A stretch of 64,000 bases of DNA. Origin: Micromonospora sp. CB01531. GTDB taxonomy: Bacteria > Actinomycetota > Actinomycetes > Mycobacteriales > Micromonosporaceae. The position numbers were made by a program, and so were the translations under genes. The DNA is taken from the NCBI RefSeq assembly GCF_001905095.1, contig NZ_LWLS01000066.1, positions 1 through 64,000 of the forward strand, in the 5' to 3' direction. The notes under the pieces are model-generated. The model saw only the letters and a program-made list of their open reading frames with translations. It had not been told where the DNA came from and did no database searches. The first letter of the stretch is position 1; each line of letters starts with the position of its first letter. Below, piece after piece: positions 8,190 through 16,588 of the stretch.

Positions 8190-9101
8190 TCACGCCAGTT
8201 CGGCGATCACTGCGCGGACCATGCGGCGGCCGTGCTCGGCCATTCGGGGGAAGGTGTGCCGGTAGTAGTCGAGGCCGGTCAACGACGGTGCGAGGGCCCA
8301 ACCGCAGGCGCGGCGCCAGGTAGCGTCGTCGTACCCGATCGCCTCCCGGTAGGTTTCCCGGGCCGTTCCGGTGAAGGTCCAGAGCGCCGGAGCCACGTCC
8401 GGCGCCGGATCGCCGAGACCGAGCGCGCCGAAGTCGATGACCGCGGCCAGCCGGCCGCGGTCGGTGATCAGGTTGCCCGGTTGCAGATCACCGTGGATCC
8501 ATACGGGGTCCCGGTCCCACACGGGAGCAGCCAGACAGACGTCCCAGGCCGCCTCGGCCGCGGTCACGTCGAAGCCGTCGTCATGCTCGGCGAGCCGGGG
8601 CAGCACTCGGCGGACGGCTTCATCGGCGTGGCGCAGGGCGGACCCGCGGGTACCCGGTGGCTTGAGCGGGCCGCCGGCCGGCTCCACCCGGTGCAGGGCG
8701 CGCACGAAGGCCGCCACATCGCGGGCCAGGAGCACGTCGCCGCAGCCAAGCCGGGGAGGCGTGTTCCCCACGACCCACGGCACCACGGTCCACCGCCATG
8801 GATACCCCGCGCCCGGCTCGCCCACGTGCAGCGGAACTGGAATCCGCACCGGCAGGTGGGACGCCAGCCAGGGCAGCCACCGCGCATCCGAATCGGCCTG
8901 GTCGACCGCCCCGGCAATCTTGGGCATCCGGGCGACGAGTTCGTCGCCGATCCGAAAGAGTACGTGGTCAGTGCCCTCCAACGCGTCGGCTAGGGGCGCC
9001 ACGGGAAGGCCTACCCACTGCGGACACTGGGCCGCGACCAGGCGGCACACCTGATCGGCGGTGGCTCGAATCTCGTCATCATGGATGGGCACGGCTGGCA
9101 C
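8190..9101 (-). CDS. Aminoglycoside/macrolide phosphotransferase-like kinase
   Basis: About 303 residues with the APH fold. The catalytic loop and metal motif are WIHGDLQPGNLI (HxDxxxxN) followed by LAAVIDFGALGLGDPAPD. The N-lobe strand HVLFRIGDELVARMPKI supplies the nucleotide-binding lysine region. The start is uncertain: GTG at 9101 or GTG at 9092, neither with a clear ribosome binding site; a longer frame reaches 9344 but its first 80 residues are unlike the family. It could phosphorylate an antibiotic or an endogenous alcohol. Its central 380 bases are duplicated at 24257-24636. Confidence 0.85.
   Translation of the reverse strand: MPAVPIHDDEIRATADQVCRLVAAQCPQWVGLPVAPLADALEGTDHVLFRIGDELVARMPKIAGAVDQADSDARWLPWLASHLPVRIPVPLHVGEPGAGYPWRWTVVPWVVGNTPPRLGCGDVLLARDVAAFVRALHRVEPAGGPLKPPGTRGSALRHADEAVRRVLPRLAEHDDGFDVTAAEAAWDVCLAAPVWDRDPVWIHGDLQPGNLITDRGRLAAVIDFGALGLGDPAPDVAPALWTFTGTARETYREAIGYDDATWRRACGWALAPSLTGLDYYRHTFPRMAEHGRRMVRAVIAELA
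8347..8726 (-). repeat. Duplicated segment, part 2 (matches 24257-24636)
   Basis: A 380-base internal piece of the phosphotransferase gene, including the catalytic HGD loop codons, is repeated at 24257-24636 with about four substitutions and no length change. Both ends of the duplicated piece fall inside the gene. Confidence 0.92.
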
Positions 9102-9323
9102 GTTAGTGCGGCCAGCCGGCGTGGTGCCAACCGGTTCGGTGGCCAGCATGACGCCCGACGGACGCCGGCGCGGAAGCTGCTCAACAGCAGCAGGTCTGGA
9201 CGATTTCGCCGGTGTTGACCCTTGCCATGTCCGCCCGACCGCGCGCTGATATGGGCTTATTGCCGCCTGCGACCCGAACACATAGCACTCCGATCCGTTC
9301 CCACCGGCCGTATTCTCACCGGC

Positions 9324-10199
9324 ATGACGAGAACGCAGACGCACACCCTCGCCGCGCCCGGCGTCGATCTGGTCTACGACGTCCGCGGCCCGCTACCCCC
9401 GTCCGGCGGGCGCCCCGCATTGCTCATGATCGGCCAGCCGATGACGGCGGAGGGCTTCGAAGCCCTCGCCGCACACTTCACGGACCGCACAGTCGTCACG
9501 TACGACCCGCGCGGCCTGGGCCGCAGCATCCGCAAGGACGGCCGGTCCGACCACACGCCGCAGCATCAGGCGGCCGACCTGCACCTGCTGATCAAGGCGC
9601 TCGGCGCCGGTCCGGTCGACGTGTTCGCCAGCAGCGGCGGTGCGGTGACCGCACTCGAACTGGTCGCGACCCACCCCGGCGATGTCGTCACGCTCGTAGC
9701 GCACGAGCCGCCGATCAACGCGGTGCTCCCAGACGCCACGGCCGCCGAGCGGGCCCGGGCCGCCTTCCATGAGGCCTACCAAGCGAAGGGCACCGGCGCG
9801 GGAATGGCCGCCTTCATTGCGATGACGTCATGGCAGGGCGAGTTCACCGACGCCTACTTCGCCCAACCCGCGCCCGACCCGGCGATGTTCGGCATGTCGA
9901 CCGACGACGATGGCAGCCGCGACGATCCGCTGCTGTCGAAGAACTCGTGGGCGATCAGCGACTACCGCCCTGACGCGAGCATGCTCAGGGCGGCACCGGC
10001 CCGGATCGTGATCGCGGTCGGCGAAGAGTCGGCGGGAACGTACACCGCGCGAACGGCCCTAGGCACCGCAGCGCTGCTCGGCCAAGAGGCCACCGTGTTC
10101 CCAAGCCACCACGGCGGCTTCCTCGGTGGTCAGTTCGGTTACGCGGGCAAGCCCGACGAGTTCGCGGCAAGGCTGCGCGACGTGCTGGACGCCAGCTGA
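9324..10199 (+). CDS. Alpha/beta hydrolase
   Basis: A 291-residue cytoplasmic hydrolase. It shows the oxyanion strand ALLMIGQPM, the strand VVTYDPRGLGRS, and a nucleophile elbow VFASSGGAVTALEL in which the second Ser (about residue 107) is the likely nucleophile. The late HHGGFLG supplies the catalytic histidine. The ATG at 9324 is preferred because the protein then begins just before the first beta strand. It is divergent from the phosphotransferase. The family includes esterases and aryl hydrolases; the substrate is not predictable. Confidence 0.85.
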   Translation: MTRTQTHTLAAPGVDLVYDVRGPLPPSGGRPALLMIGQPMTAEGFEALAAHFTDRTVVTYDPRGLGRSIRKDGRSDHTPQHQAADLHLLIKALGAGPVDVFASSGGAVTALELVATHPGDVVTLVAHEPPINAVLPDATAAERARAAFHEAYQAKGTGAGMAAFIAMTSWQGEFTDAYFAQPAPDPAMFGMSTDDDGSRDDPLLSKNSWAISDYRPDASMLRAAPARIVIAVGEESAGTYTARTALGTAALLGQEATVFPSHHGGFLGGQFGYAGKPDEFAARLRDVLDAS

Positions 10200-10608
10200 C
10201 CGTCGCGGGCATGCGCTGCCTGACACTGCTGATCTATGTCGGTTCTGCAGGCGCACTACGTTCAGCCCTGCCACGGGTTCGAGCGCCAACGCACGCTTGT
10301 CACACCTGCAACGCCCGGTCGACGGCATGTCTGGATGCCAGCGGGACGGCACAGGGATTGGAACTCGTCTTGGCCACGCCTGCGATGGCGGCGGCCTGGC
10401 GCCTGTGCGGCAAGAGTCCGGCCAGGGCGGACTTCACGGGCGACAACCTGAGCCGCAGCAGGGTGCTCGGGGTGGAGGACTCGTACTGCGCCAGAGCGCA
10501 ACGGTGCCATCCGCGACCTTGACCCCACGTGAAGAATCGGCGGCTGATGCAACACCCGCCGACGGCACTGCACCCCGGCTACCACAGCGCCCCTTCGGAC
10601 GAGTGTTG
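10200..10608. other. Non-coding stretch, no gene recognised
   Basis: Short frames on both strands lack domain content. The stretch lies between two convergent genes and shows no clear terminator stem. Confidence 0.45.
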
Positions 10609-11286
10609 TCAGCCGGCTGGCGGTAGCAAGCGGAACGCCAGCATGGTGGTCCAGGCGAAGGCGAGGGTGACCGCGACGGCGAGTCGCATGCTCAGCCCAT
10701 CCTGGCCGGGCCAGGCGACGAGTACGAGGGCGACGACGCCGGTGGCCGCGCTGTAGGTGGCCCAGCCGAGTTGCCGCAACATGACGGCCCGGCGGACGAT
10801 CACGAGGCAGGCCAGCACTAGGGCGGCGAAGGCTAGCGGCGGGGCGACGGCGTGCACTATGCCGTGCCAGCTCATCGGGTCTGCGTTCCCCTTCGGGGTG
10901 CCGGGTGGGAAGCCGAGCGCCGGATCCGGCCGGAACGCCCCGCCCACGATCAGGCCGAGCCCGAAGACGCCCATCAGCGGCGGGGTCCAACTGCCTGCGG
11001 GTCCGGGGTGCAGCACCCGCCGCAGCCCGATGGCATACGCGGCGGTGAGCAGGCCGGCGACGATGAACGCGGACATCTGGATCCAGCCCAGGGTGCCGAG
11101 GGTGAGCAGGCTGATCGGGTGCCGGCGGAGGTCGAAGCCGTCACGGGTAAGGGCCTGCGCGGCCACCGTCACGACGAAGACCGGCCCGGCCAGGGCGCCG
11201 CAGATCAGTAGTCCCCGGTTGGTCCGGGAGGGCGGCGCGGCCAGCGGTTCCGCGCTGGCCGGCGGTGTGGTGAACTCTCTCGTCAT
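10609..11286 (-). CDS. DUF998 family membrane protein
   Basis: A 225-residue protein with about six transmembrane segments, beginning with LLICGALAGPVFVVTVAAQALT. The signature DLRRHPISLLTLGTLGWIQM is characteristic of DUF998 membrane proteins. The charged loop with GGAFRPDPALGFPPGTP is also typical. The ATG at 11286 gives the usual family length. It is the third gene after an ArsR regulator and an SRPBCC protein, all on the minus strand with short gaps, so the three are probably co-transcribed. The function of DUF998 is unknown. Confidence 0.82.
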   Translation of the reverse strand: MTREFTTPPASAEPLAAPPSRTNRGLLICGALAGPVFVVTVAAQALTRDGFDLRRHPISLLTLGTLGWIQMSAFIVAGLLTAAYAIGLRRVLHPGPAGSWTPPLMGVFGLGLIVGGAFRPDPALGFPPGTPKGNADPMSWHGIVHAVAPPLAFAALVLACLVIVRRAVMLRQLGWATYSAATGVVALVLVAWPGQDGLSMRLAVAVTLAFAWTTMLAFRLLPPAG

Positions 11287-11302
11287 CACCGTCTCCCTGG
11301 GG

Positions 11303-11794
11303 TTAGCCGGCCAGCGGTTTGCCGGTCTCCAGCAGCGTCTTGAGGTCGCTGAGCACCTCGCTCCAGCCGCCGCCGGCGTTGGGCACCTCCCCGGCGACCA
11401 TCCCGGCCACGCTGGGCGCATCGGTGACGTCGTGGACGACCGTCAGTCGGGTGACGCCGGGGCTGCTCTCGTCGATCTCATAGGTGAGGCGGGTGGCAGG
11501 CTCGGCGGCGGCCTCTCGGCCCCATACGGGGTGCCAGGTCTGCACCAGCCGGCGCGGCGGGTCGACCTCGACGATTTCGCCCTCGACGGCCACTTCCGGC
11601 GCGCCCGCTGCTGTCATTTCCGGGCTTGCGAGGCCGCGGTACCGGCCGCCGGGGCGCAGCTCGAAGTGGGCGGGCGACCGGTAGCCGTACCGCTGACTCC
11701 ACTCCGGATCGGTTATCGCGGTCCAGACCGCTTCTGGCGTCGCCTGGATGTAGATCCGGTAGACCTGGACGGTACGCGGCGTGGTGCTTGTCAC
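11303..11794 (-). CDS. SRPBCC / AHSA1-like protein
   Basis: A 163-residue START-like lipid- or small-ligand-binding fold. The N-terminal strand is VQVYRIYIQATPEAVWTAIT, followed by ELRPGGRYRG, IVEVDPPRRLVQTWHPVW and the C-terminal helix WSEVLSDLKTLLETG. This is the Activator-of-Hsp90-type SRPBCC family. The GTG at 11794 overlaps the stop of the ArsR gene (GTGA), so translation is coupled. ArsR plus SRPBCC pairs are widespread in actinomycetes; the ligand is unknown. Confidence 0.86.
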   Translation of the reverse strand: MTSTTPRTVQVYRIYIQATPEAVWTAITDPEWSQRYGYRSPAHFELRPGGRYRGLASPEMTAAGAPEVAVEGEIVEVDPPRRLVQTWHPVWGREAAAEPATRLTYEIDESSPGVTRLTVVHDVTDAPSVAGMVAGEVPNAGGGWSEVLSDLKTLLETGKPLAG

Positions 11795-12129
11795 TTGTCC
11801 TCCAGCTCGCTCTTGAGGTCGATGAGTGTCAACGCGTGGTGCGCGGTGTACTTGTCGATCCACCGGTCGTGGATCTGGCGGATCGGCACGGGGTTGAGGA
11901 AGTGCAGCTTTTCCCGGCCCGACCGGCGGGACACAACGAGACCCGCCTCCTCCAGCACGCGTAAGTGCTTCATGACACCGAAGCGGGTCATCTCCAGCTC
12001 GGACTCCAGCTCGGTCAGAGTGCGGCCGTCCCGGGCGAAGAGCAGGTCGAGCAGAAACCGCCGCGTCGGGTCGGCGAGCGCCTTGAACACGAGGTCGTCG
12101 TCGGGCACCACGTTAAGATAGGTGACCAT
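11791..12129 (-). CDS. ArsR family transcriptional regulator
   Basis: A 112-residue winged-helix regulator. The helix-turn-helix runs VFKALADPTRRFLLDLLFARDGRTLTELE then MTRFGVMKHLRVLEEAGLV, with wing SRRSGREKLHFLN. No metal-binding cysteine pair is seen in the recognition helix, so this is an ArsR-fold regulator not tied to metals. The ATG at 12129 lies within a palindrome (12122-12137), suggesting autorepression. It leads the operon with the SRPBCC and DUF998 genes. Confidence 0.88.
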   Translation of the reverse strand: MVTYLNVVPDDDLVFKALADPTRRFLLDLLFARDGRTLTELESELEMTRFGVMKHLRVLEEAGLVVSRRSGREKLHFLNPVPIRQIHDRWIDKYTAHHALTLIDLKSELEDK

Positions 12130-12137
12130 TTGGTCAC
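12122..12137. promoter_or_regulatory. Palindrome over the ArsR start codon
   Basis: GTGACCA (12122-12128) and TGGTCAC (12131-12137) form perfect seven-base arms around two bases. The start codon at 12127-12129 overlaps the palindrome. A regulator bound here would block initiation or a leaderless transcript, so autoregulation is the simplest reading. Confidence 0.5.
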
Positions 12138-12483
12138 ATGTCAATGGCGTCTGCACTGCGAACTCTCCGCCGCAGCTCGCGACATCTCGTTGACAAGCGT
12201 CCCCCGCCGCAGCACCACCGAGCTGAACCGCACCAAGGCCAAACACCAGATCACCGCCGGAACCGCACCCAGGTGTCGGCGTACGAGTTGCAGGGCAGGG
12301 CCGCGTACGCCACCGAGTACGCAGCGGCCATCGACATCCGCAAGCTCAGCGGCGAGCTGATGGTCGAGCCGCCACCCGCACACATATCGTCGTCTACACA
12401 CAGTGACGTTCGCCGAGCCCCGGTGGTGTCCGGATCTGTCGAGAACAGTGCGTCCGACCTTGAGACGTGCGAAGCTTCGTCGG
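12138..12483. other. Short uncertain coding remnant and repeat end
   Basis: Part of this stretch (12270-12385, plus strand, ELQGRAAYATEYAAAIDIRK) has coding-like codon use but no start, no recognised family and no clean stop, so it may be a gene fragment. The left end of the dispersed repeat lies at 12428-12452. Confidence 0.3.
12428..12452 (-). repeat. Dispersed repeat, left end only
   Basis: The reverse complement reads GCACTGTTCTCGACAGATCC then GGAC. It matches 26449-26473 at about 22 of 25 positions and the start of the full-length copy near 22700. The rest of the repeat is not present here. Confidence 0.55.
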
Positions 12484-13110
12484 GTGATGATCTCCTCGGA
12501 GGTTCTGGCTTCTGCTGCGGCCGACCCAACCTCTTTAGCCTGGGACTTCATCTGGCAAGAGTCGTGTCATCAAGGCACCTGTGACCCAGCCAGCGCGGTC
12601 CTGCTGCCCTGGCTGGCTCAGACCTGCGCCGCCTTTGCCAGGGAAGACCGCGAGAAGGCCGTGGTGCTTGCCGGCTTCATCGCATTGGGAGCGGATGACG
12701 CCGGCCGCGCCGCATACGCGGACGAGATCACGACCTTGCGTGCGCTCGCCGTGGACCGCCTGCCCAGTGCATCAAGCGACAGCATGTTCGTATACCTACA
12801 GCAGGCCATTCTCGGTTTCGACGGTGACGAGATCTGGGGCAAAGAACTCGATCACCTCAACGATGGGGAAATCGACGTGCAATGCCCCGAATGCGACGAG
12901 GAGTGGCTGCTCGACTTGGAGTCCGAGGACTCCAGAATCGAATCGGGGCTGTCCTCGGGCCTGGCTAGACGTCTACATGCCGAGGCGGTGCAAGCAGGCC
13001 GAGGGTCCGTAGCCGCTCGCTTGACACGCCTCTTTGGTCGGTTCAGCTGTCCCGACTGCGGTACCCGTTTCAATCTGGCGGACCACTTGGCAGGCATCTC
13101 ATACCAGTGA
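12484..13110 (+). CDS. Hypothetical protein with a zinc-ribbon-like C terminus
   Basis: About 208 residues starting at GTG 12484 or ATG 12487. The first two thirds are helical and acidic (FAREDREKAVVLAGFIALGA). Two CPxC pairs, CPECDEEWLLDLE and CPDCGTRFNLADHL, about 60 residues apart, probably bind one zinc. I do not recognise the family. It sits immediately before a repeat copy and the recombinase gene, so it may be a mobile-island cargo gene. Confidence 0.6.
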   Translation: MMISSEVLASAAADPTSLAWDFIWQESCHQGTCDPASAVLLPWLAQTCAAFAREDREKAVVLAGFIALGADDAGRAAYADEITTLRALAVDRLPSASSDSMFVYLQQAILGFDGDEIWGKELDHLNDGEIDVQCPECDEEWLLDLESEDSRIESGLSSGLARRLHAEAVQAGRGSVAARLTRLFGRFSCPDCGTRFNLADHLAGISYQ

Positions 13111-13112
13111 CG

Positions 13113-13136
13113 CAGGCATCCGGATCTGCCGCTCCC
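13113..13136 (-). repeat. Dispersed repeat, right end (copy before recombinase)
   Basis: Reverse complement AGCGGCAGATCCGGATGCC matches the right end of the other copies. Further left on that strand, GTGAC and GCCAGCA occur in the same order as in the full-length copy at 22714. It lies 40-60 bases before the recombinase start and in the same orientation as the copy at 15336. Confidence 0.7.
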
Positions 13137-13174
13137 GGCTTGCTGGCGTTCGTCACCGCTGGTTACGCAGGGTG

Positions 13175-14095
13175 ATGTATGGCTGCATATTCTGCTCCGC
13201 TTCCAATGTCGTGCCGGCCGATCAACTCGTTCTGCGAGCCGCGGTGTCCGCCTTCCTGGGCCGCTACCGTGGCCAGACACGCGTTCATACCGAGTCCGAC
13301 CTGCGCGTCTTCCTCCGCTGGTGCAGCGACCACGGCCTTGACCCGTTGGCTGCGGTGCGGGTGGACATCGAGCGGTACATTCGCTGGCTGCAGGACGTAC
13401 GCCGGTATCAACCCTCGACAGTGTCCCGCCGGCTGTCGGTCGTGGTCGGCTTCTACCGGGTCTGTGTCATCGACGCCATCCTGGAGCACTCGCCGGCCGA
13501 CTACGTCCGCCGGCCCACGGTGCCGGCTGAGTCGCCGACCCTCGGACTGGGTCACCTGCAGTTCGAAGCCCTGATCACCACCGCCCGAAAGTCGTCGAAC
13601 CCGGACGACTTCGCCCTGGTCGCGCTCGTGGGCCTGCTCGGCTTGCGCATCTTCGAAGCCTGCGGGTCGAACATCGCCGACCTCGGAGAGGAGCACGGCC
13701 ACCGGGTTCTGCGGGTGCGCGGCAAGGGCGGCAAGGTCGTCCTCGTCCCGCTGCCACCCGCGGTCGCCCGAGCCATCGACCGGGCCGTCGACGAGCGCAC
13801 CAGCGGGCCGATCCTGCGCAACACCCACGGCGCGCGGATGGATCGGCACGCCGCCACCCGCCGGCTCAAGCACCTCGCCTCCATGGCAGGGATCCGGATG
13901 CTGAGGATTCACCCCCACATGCTTCGCCACACGTTCGTGACCACGATGCTCGACGCCGGCGTCAGCCTGCGCGACGTGCAGATCGCCGCCCGCCACGCCG
14001 ACCCGCGAACCACCATGCGCTACGACCGGGCCCGCAAGAACCTCGACCGCCACCCCAACTACATCCTCGCCGCGTACATGGCCTCCGGGACGTAG
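13175..14095 (+). CDS. Tyrosine-type site-specific recombinase/integrase
   Basis: A 306-residue protein, short for a phage integrase and close to XerC/XerD size. The N-terminal SAM-like core-binding domain spans about 15-110. The catalytic domain carries Arg158 (LLGLRIFEA), the beta-hairpin Lys near 184-187 (RGKGGK), His248-Arg251 (HMLRHTF), His274 (ARHAD) and the nucleophile Tyr283 (TTMRYD). All required residues are present, so it could be active. The ATG at 13175 is preferred, but GTG 13172 is possible. Dispersed repeat copies lie at 13113 and 15336 in matching orientation, and a decayed copy of its 3' end is at 3540-3660. Confidence 0.88.
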   Translation: MYGCIFCSASNVVPADQLVLRAAVSAFLGRYRGQTRVHTESDLRVFLRWCSDHGLDPLAAVRVDIERYIRWLQDVRRYQPSTVSRRLSVVVGFYRVCVIDAILEHSPADYVRRPTVPAESPTLGLGHLQFEALITTARKSSNPDDFALVALVGLLGLRIFEACGSNIADLGEEHGHRVLRVRGKGGKVVLVPLPPAVARAIDRAVDERTSGPILRNTHGARMDRHAATRRLKHLASMAGIRMLRIHPHMLRHTFVTTMLDAGVSLRDVQIAARHADPRTTMRYDRARKNLDRHPNYILAAYMASGT

Positions 14096-14198
14096 CAAGC
14101 GCTTACGGCCTTGCCGATGTGCGCGTGGTGGAACCGGATCGTCGACCGGATCGCTCCGCCCGTCCGGCACGCGAGGCGTTTTGCTGAATGCTCGCGGC

Positions 14199-14756
14199 TC
14201 AGCGCCGGGTTGGGAACAGCGCGCTGAGCCGCGGTAGGCGGCGGCCCATCTCCGCTTCGTCGTCGAAGTCCCACTCGTCCCCGGTGGGCGCCGGGTCTTC
14301 CGGATATTCGTGGTGGAGTGCCCGCAACGCGTCGATGATGCCTTCGTTCTCACCGGTCACCGTGTCATACGCCTGCCGACTGACATAGTTCAGCGCTTCC
14401 CACTCCGGCCAGTCATCGTCAGTCCACCGGTCCATCTTCAGCCCGGCCAGCCGGCGCACCTGAGGGACGTCGGCGAGCGCGTCGGGGTCGGCCACCACGC
14501 GATCGAAGCTGTCCCGGCCGAGACCGACCAGCCACGGCAGGAAGTACCAGAAGCCGTCAGCGGAGCACAGGCCGGACATAATCCGGTAGCCAGCGGCCCA
14601 CACCGTCCACGTCTCGGCCCGGCGGCGTGCGGCGGTGAAGGCAATGTCGAACTCCACGATCTCGGCCGGCGTCCGGGCCGCTAGCCGACGCTCGATCCAC
14701 CACGCCCGGTCCGCCTGCCCCGCAGACTCCTCGATCAACACCCAGAAGCCGGTCAC
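14199..14756 (-). CDS. DUF4240 domain protein
   Basis: A 185-residue protein with GTG start at 14756. The pattern is an N-terminal FWVLIEES, then LAARTPAEIVEFDIAFTAA, then GYRIMSGLCSADGFWYFLPWLVGLGRDSF, and VVADPDALADVP. This order is the DUF4240 signature. These proteins occur as small solitary genes in variable regions and near SUKH-type immunity genes; their function is unknown. Confidence 0.82.
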   Translation of the reverse strand: MTGFWVLIEESAGQADRAWWIERRLAARTPAEIVEFDIAFTAARRRAETWTVWAAGYRIMSGLCSADGFWYFLPWLVGLGRDSFDRVVADPDALADVPQVRRLAGLKMDRWTDDDWPEWEALNYVSRQAYDTVTGENEGIIDALRALHHEYPEDPAPTGDEWDFDDEAEMGRRLPRLSALFPTRR

Positions 14757-14953
14757 GCACAGACGATAGCTGTGATCAAGAAAGCAGCACGCCGTGGGAT
14801 ACTCCGAACGACCTGCCGTCCGTGATCGAGTCGGCGGAGTTCACGGTTGAGCTGACGACCATACGCACCGGGGACGGCCCCCGACGTCCGCATATGCCGA
14901 GATCAGTGCATCCGATCATGTCTGATTGAGTGCGCCGCTAGTTCGTCCGCCGA

Positions 14954-15298
14954 TCACGGCCGGCGTGTCGGCCAAGATCCTCGCCGGACGAGGCGATCAA
15001 GGTAATCGAGCAGCTTCACCTCGCTGCGAGCCAGCCTCTCACGCTCGGGCGTCGGCAGATCGGCAAGCAGGTCCGGGAGACGTTCGTTCCGCGGTACGAA
15101 CACCATGGAACCGGAGTACTCGCGGCAGATCGAGCACCACGCCAAGCCGACGCAGCGCTCGTAGAAGCTGTCGGAGGGCTCATAGAAGCGGTACCTGTAG
15201 GAGTAGATCTCACTGGCACACGCGACGGCGTCTCCATCACGGACCCCGTGAATCGTGCTGACTTTCGACCATGCCCACCGCGCAGATCTGTGCCCCAT
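14954..15298 (-). CDS. Small hypothetical actinobacterial protein with CxxC
   Basis: A 114-residue protein from ATG 15298. It has an aromatic stretch (YSYRYRFYEPSDSFYERCVG) followed by a CSIC pair and a conserved-looking tail (ERERLARSEVKLLDYLDRLV). I recognise the style of a widespread actinobacterial hypothetical family but can assign no function. It lies between the recombinase and a repeat copy. Confidence 0.6.
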   Translation of the reverse strand: MGHRSARWAWSKVSTIHGVRDGDAVACASEIYSYRYRFYEPSDSFYERCVGLAWCSICREYSGSMVFVPRNERLPDLLADLPTPERERLARSEVKLLDYLDRLVRRGSWPTRRP

Positions 15299-15335
15299 GA
15301 CCTTGATCTTCCCTGACCGCGAGCCCACGCCCCGC

Positions 15336-15366
15336 CATCCGGATCTGCCGCTGACCGAGCGTCACG
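15336..15366 (-). repeat. Dispersed repeat, short form (copy 2)
   Basis: The reverse complement is identical over 31 bases to 4548-4578. Together with the copy at 13113 it flanks a 2.2-kb unit containing the recombinase, the DUF4240 gene and a small hypothetical gene. The adjacent CGGCAGTTCAG at 15382 resembles the left end of other copies. Confidence 0.8.
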
Positions 15367-15429
15367 ACATGTGACGGAGAGCGGCAGTTCAGCGCACCCT
15401 CGTGCCGAAAGTACTGCGCTCGGCGCGGG

Positions 15430-15770
15430 CTAGCTGACCCGGCGCTGGATGCGCCACAGGCCGACCGCCGCGAGCAGCGCGCTGAGACCGAGATACAGCG
15501 CCAGTTCGATCCATTGGAAGGGCCAGAATCGCTGGTTGGGCTGGGAGACTAGGTCCACGTGCAGGTCGAGCTTGCCGAGACATACCGCGGTGTCACCGAA
15601 CCTGCCGGTGGCGCCGGTCTTCGGGGCGTTGTTGAGACACTCGTTGAAGGCGGCGTCGGACAGTTGCCGGCCGTCGGGTGTCAAGAGTTTGCTGGTATCC
15701 GTGACCCAGGCGTCCGGTACCTCCAGCCCCCCGATAACCGGCCCGCCGGTGATGCTGCCCAGCGACCGGG
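15430..15770 (-). pseudogene. C-terminal remnant of an ABC transporter permease
   Basis: The frame ends with LDLHVDLVSQPNQRFWPFQW followed by one hydrophobic helix (LALYLGLSALLAAVGLW) and a basic tail. This arrangement of a polar loop, a VxxQPxxRFWxFQ motif and a final helix is the usual end of actinobacterial ABC-2-type permeases. The intact protein at 31720-32799 ends in the same way. The five or so upstream helices and the ATPase partner are missing, so the gene is truncated. Confidence 0.55.
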
Positions 15771-15819
15771 CCTGGTTGATGGCGTCGGCACTCATCGTCA
15801 TTGCTCCGAACCACACGAG

Positions 15820-16578
15820 CTACATCCGGGTCCGCGCGTACGCTTGCAGTGCGTCGCGGACGAACGTCGCCCCTGCGGCGTCGTCGTACATGCCGGCGAA
15901 GCGGGGGTCGTCGACGTACATGTCCCCCAGGCATTTCACCATCTCGATCGAGCGCTCCCGGTCGCCCTCGGCCGTGGGGGTACCCGGGATTTGGCTCAGC
16001 CACTGGACGTGCCGGGCAGCCACTGACTGAGCGTGTTCCGATGTCGGAGAAACCCCGGCCTTCACTGCGGCGACCCATGCGGCGACGAGGTCCTCGGTGT
16101 CCTGCTTCCAGGCCCGCTGCTGGTCAAGGCTCTTGCCGTGCCACCAGTCATTACCCACTTGGAACGCGCGCTCGCCCCAGCGTGAGATCACCTCGTCCTT
16201 GTAGCCGTCGTTGAATCCCGCCAACATAACGTCCATCCGCGGTTCCGCCCCCGACTGCAGGGCCTCGAGCGTGTGCCGCACAGACCGGATCTGCCGTTCG
16301 ATGCGGTCCCGTTCCTCTTCCAGTGCGGCGATGTGGGCACGGAGCCCGTCGCGCGTGTCCACCTCGTCGGCCAGGACCTCGGCGATGGCCGGCAAGCCCA
16401 TGCCGAGCTGGCGCATGAGCAGGATCCGCTGTAGCCGGGCGACCGCGGTGGGGTTGTAGTAGCGGTACCCGTTCGCGCCGACCCGGGACGGGGCCAGGAG
16501 CCCGACGCGGTCGTAGTGACGCAGGGTGCGGCTGCTGATGCCGGCCCTCGTCGCGAGTTCCTGGATCGTCCACTCCAT
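15820..16578 (-). CDS. MerR family activator with TipAS ligand domain
   Basis: A 252-residue regulator. The N-terminal MerR domain is textbook: WTIQELATRAGISSRTLRHYDRVGLLAPSR, then YRYYNPTAVARLQRILL, then a dimerisation helix (AHIAALEEERDRIERQIRSV). The C-terminal about 130 residues (WGERAFQVGNDWWHG to MYDDAAGATFVRDALQAYA) is a TipAS-like antibiotic-recognition fold. The ATG at 16578 follows the stop of the peptidase gene by 10 bases, so the two are co-transcribed. A MerR-type promoter with a 19-base spacer and centred dyad precedes the peptidase gene, which predicts self-activation. Confidence 0.9.
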   Translation of the reverse strand: MEWTIQELATRAGISSRTLRHYDRVGLLAPSRVGANGYRYYNPTAVARLQRILLMRQLGMGLPAIAEVLADEVDTRDGLRAHIAALEEERDRIERQIRSVRHTLEALQSGAEPRMDVMLAGFNDGYKDEVISRWGERAFQVGNDWWHGKSLDQQRAWKQDTEDLVAAWVAAVKAGVSPTSEHAQSVAARHVQWLSQIPGTPTAEGDRERSIEMVKCLGDMYVDDPRFAGMYDDAAGATFVRDALQAYARTRM

Positions 16579-16588
16579 CGTTCCAGTG

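Noticed and set aside
8190-9344. Long start (9344) for the phosphotransferase
   Set aside because: The additional 80 residues overlap the divergent hydrolase start and are unlike any phosphotransferase N terminus.
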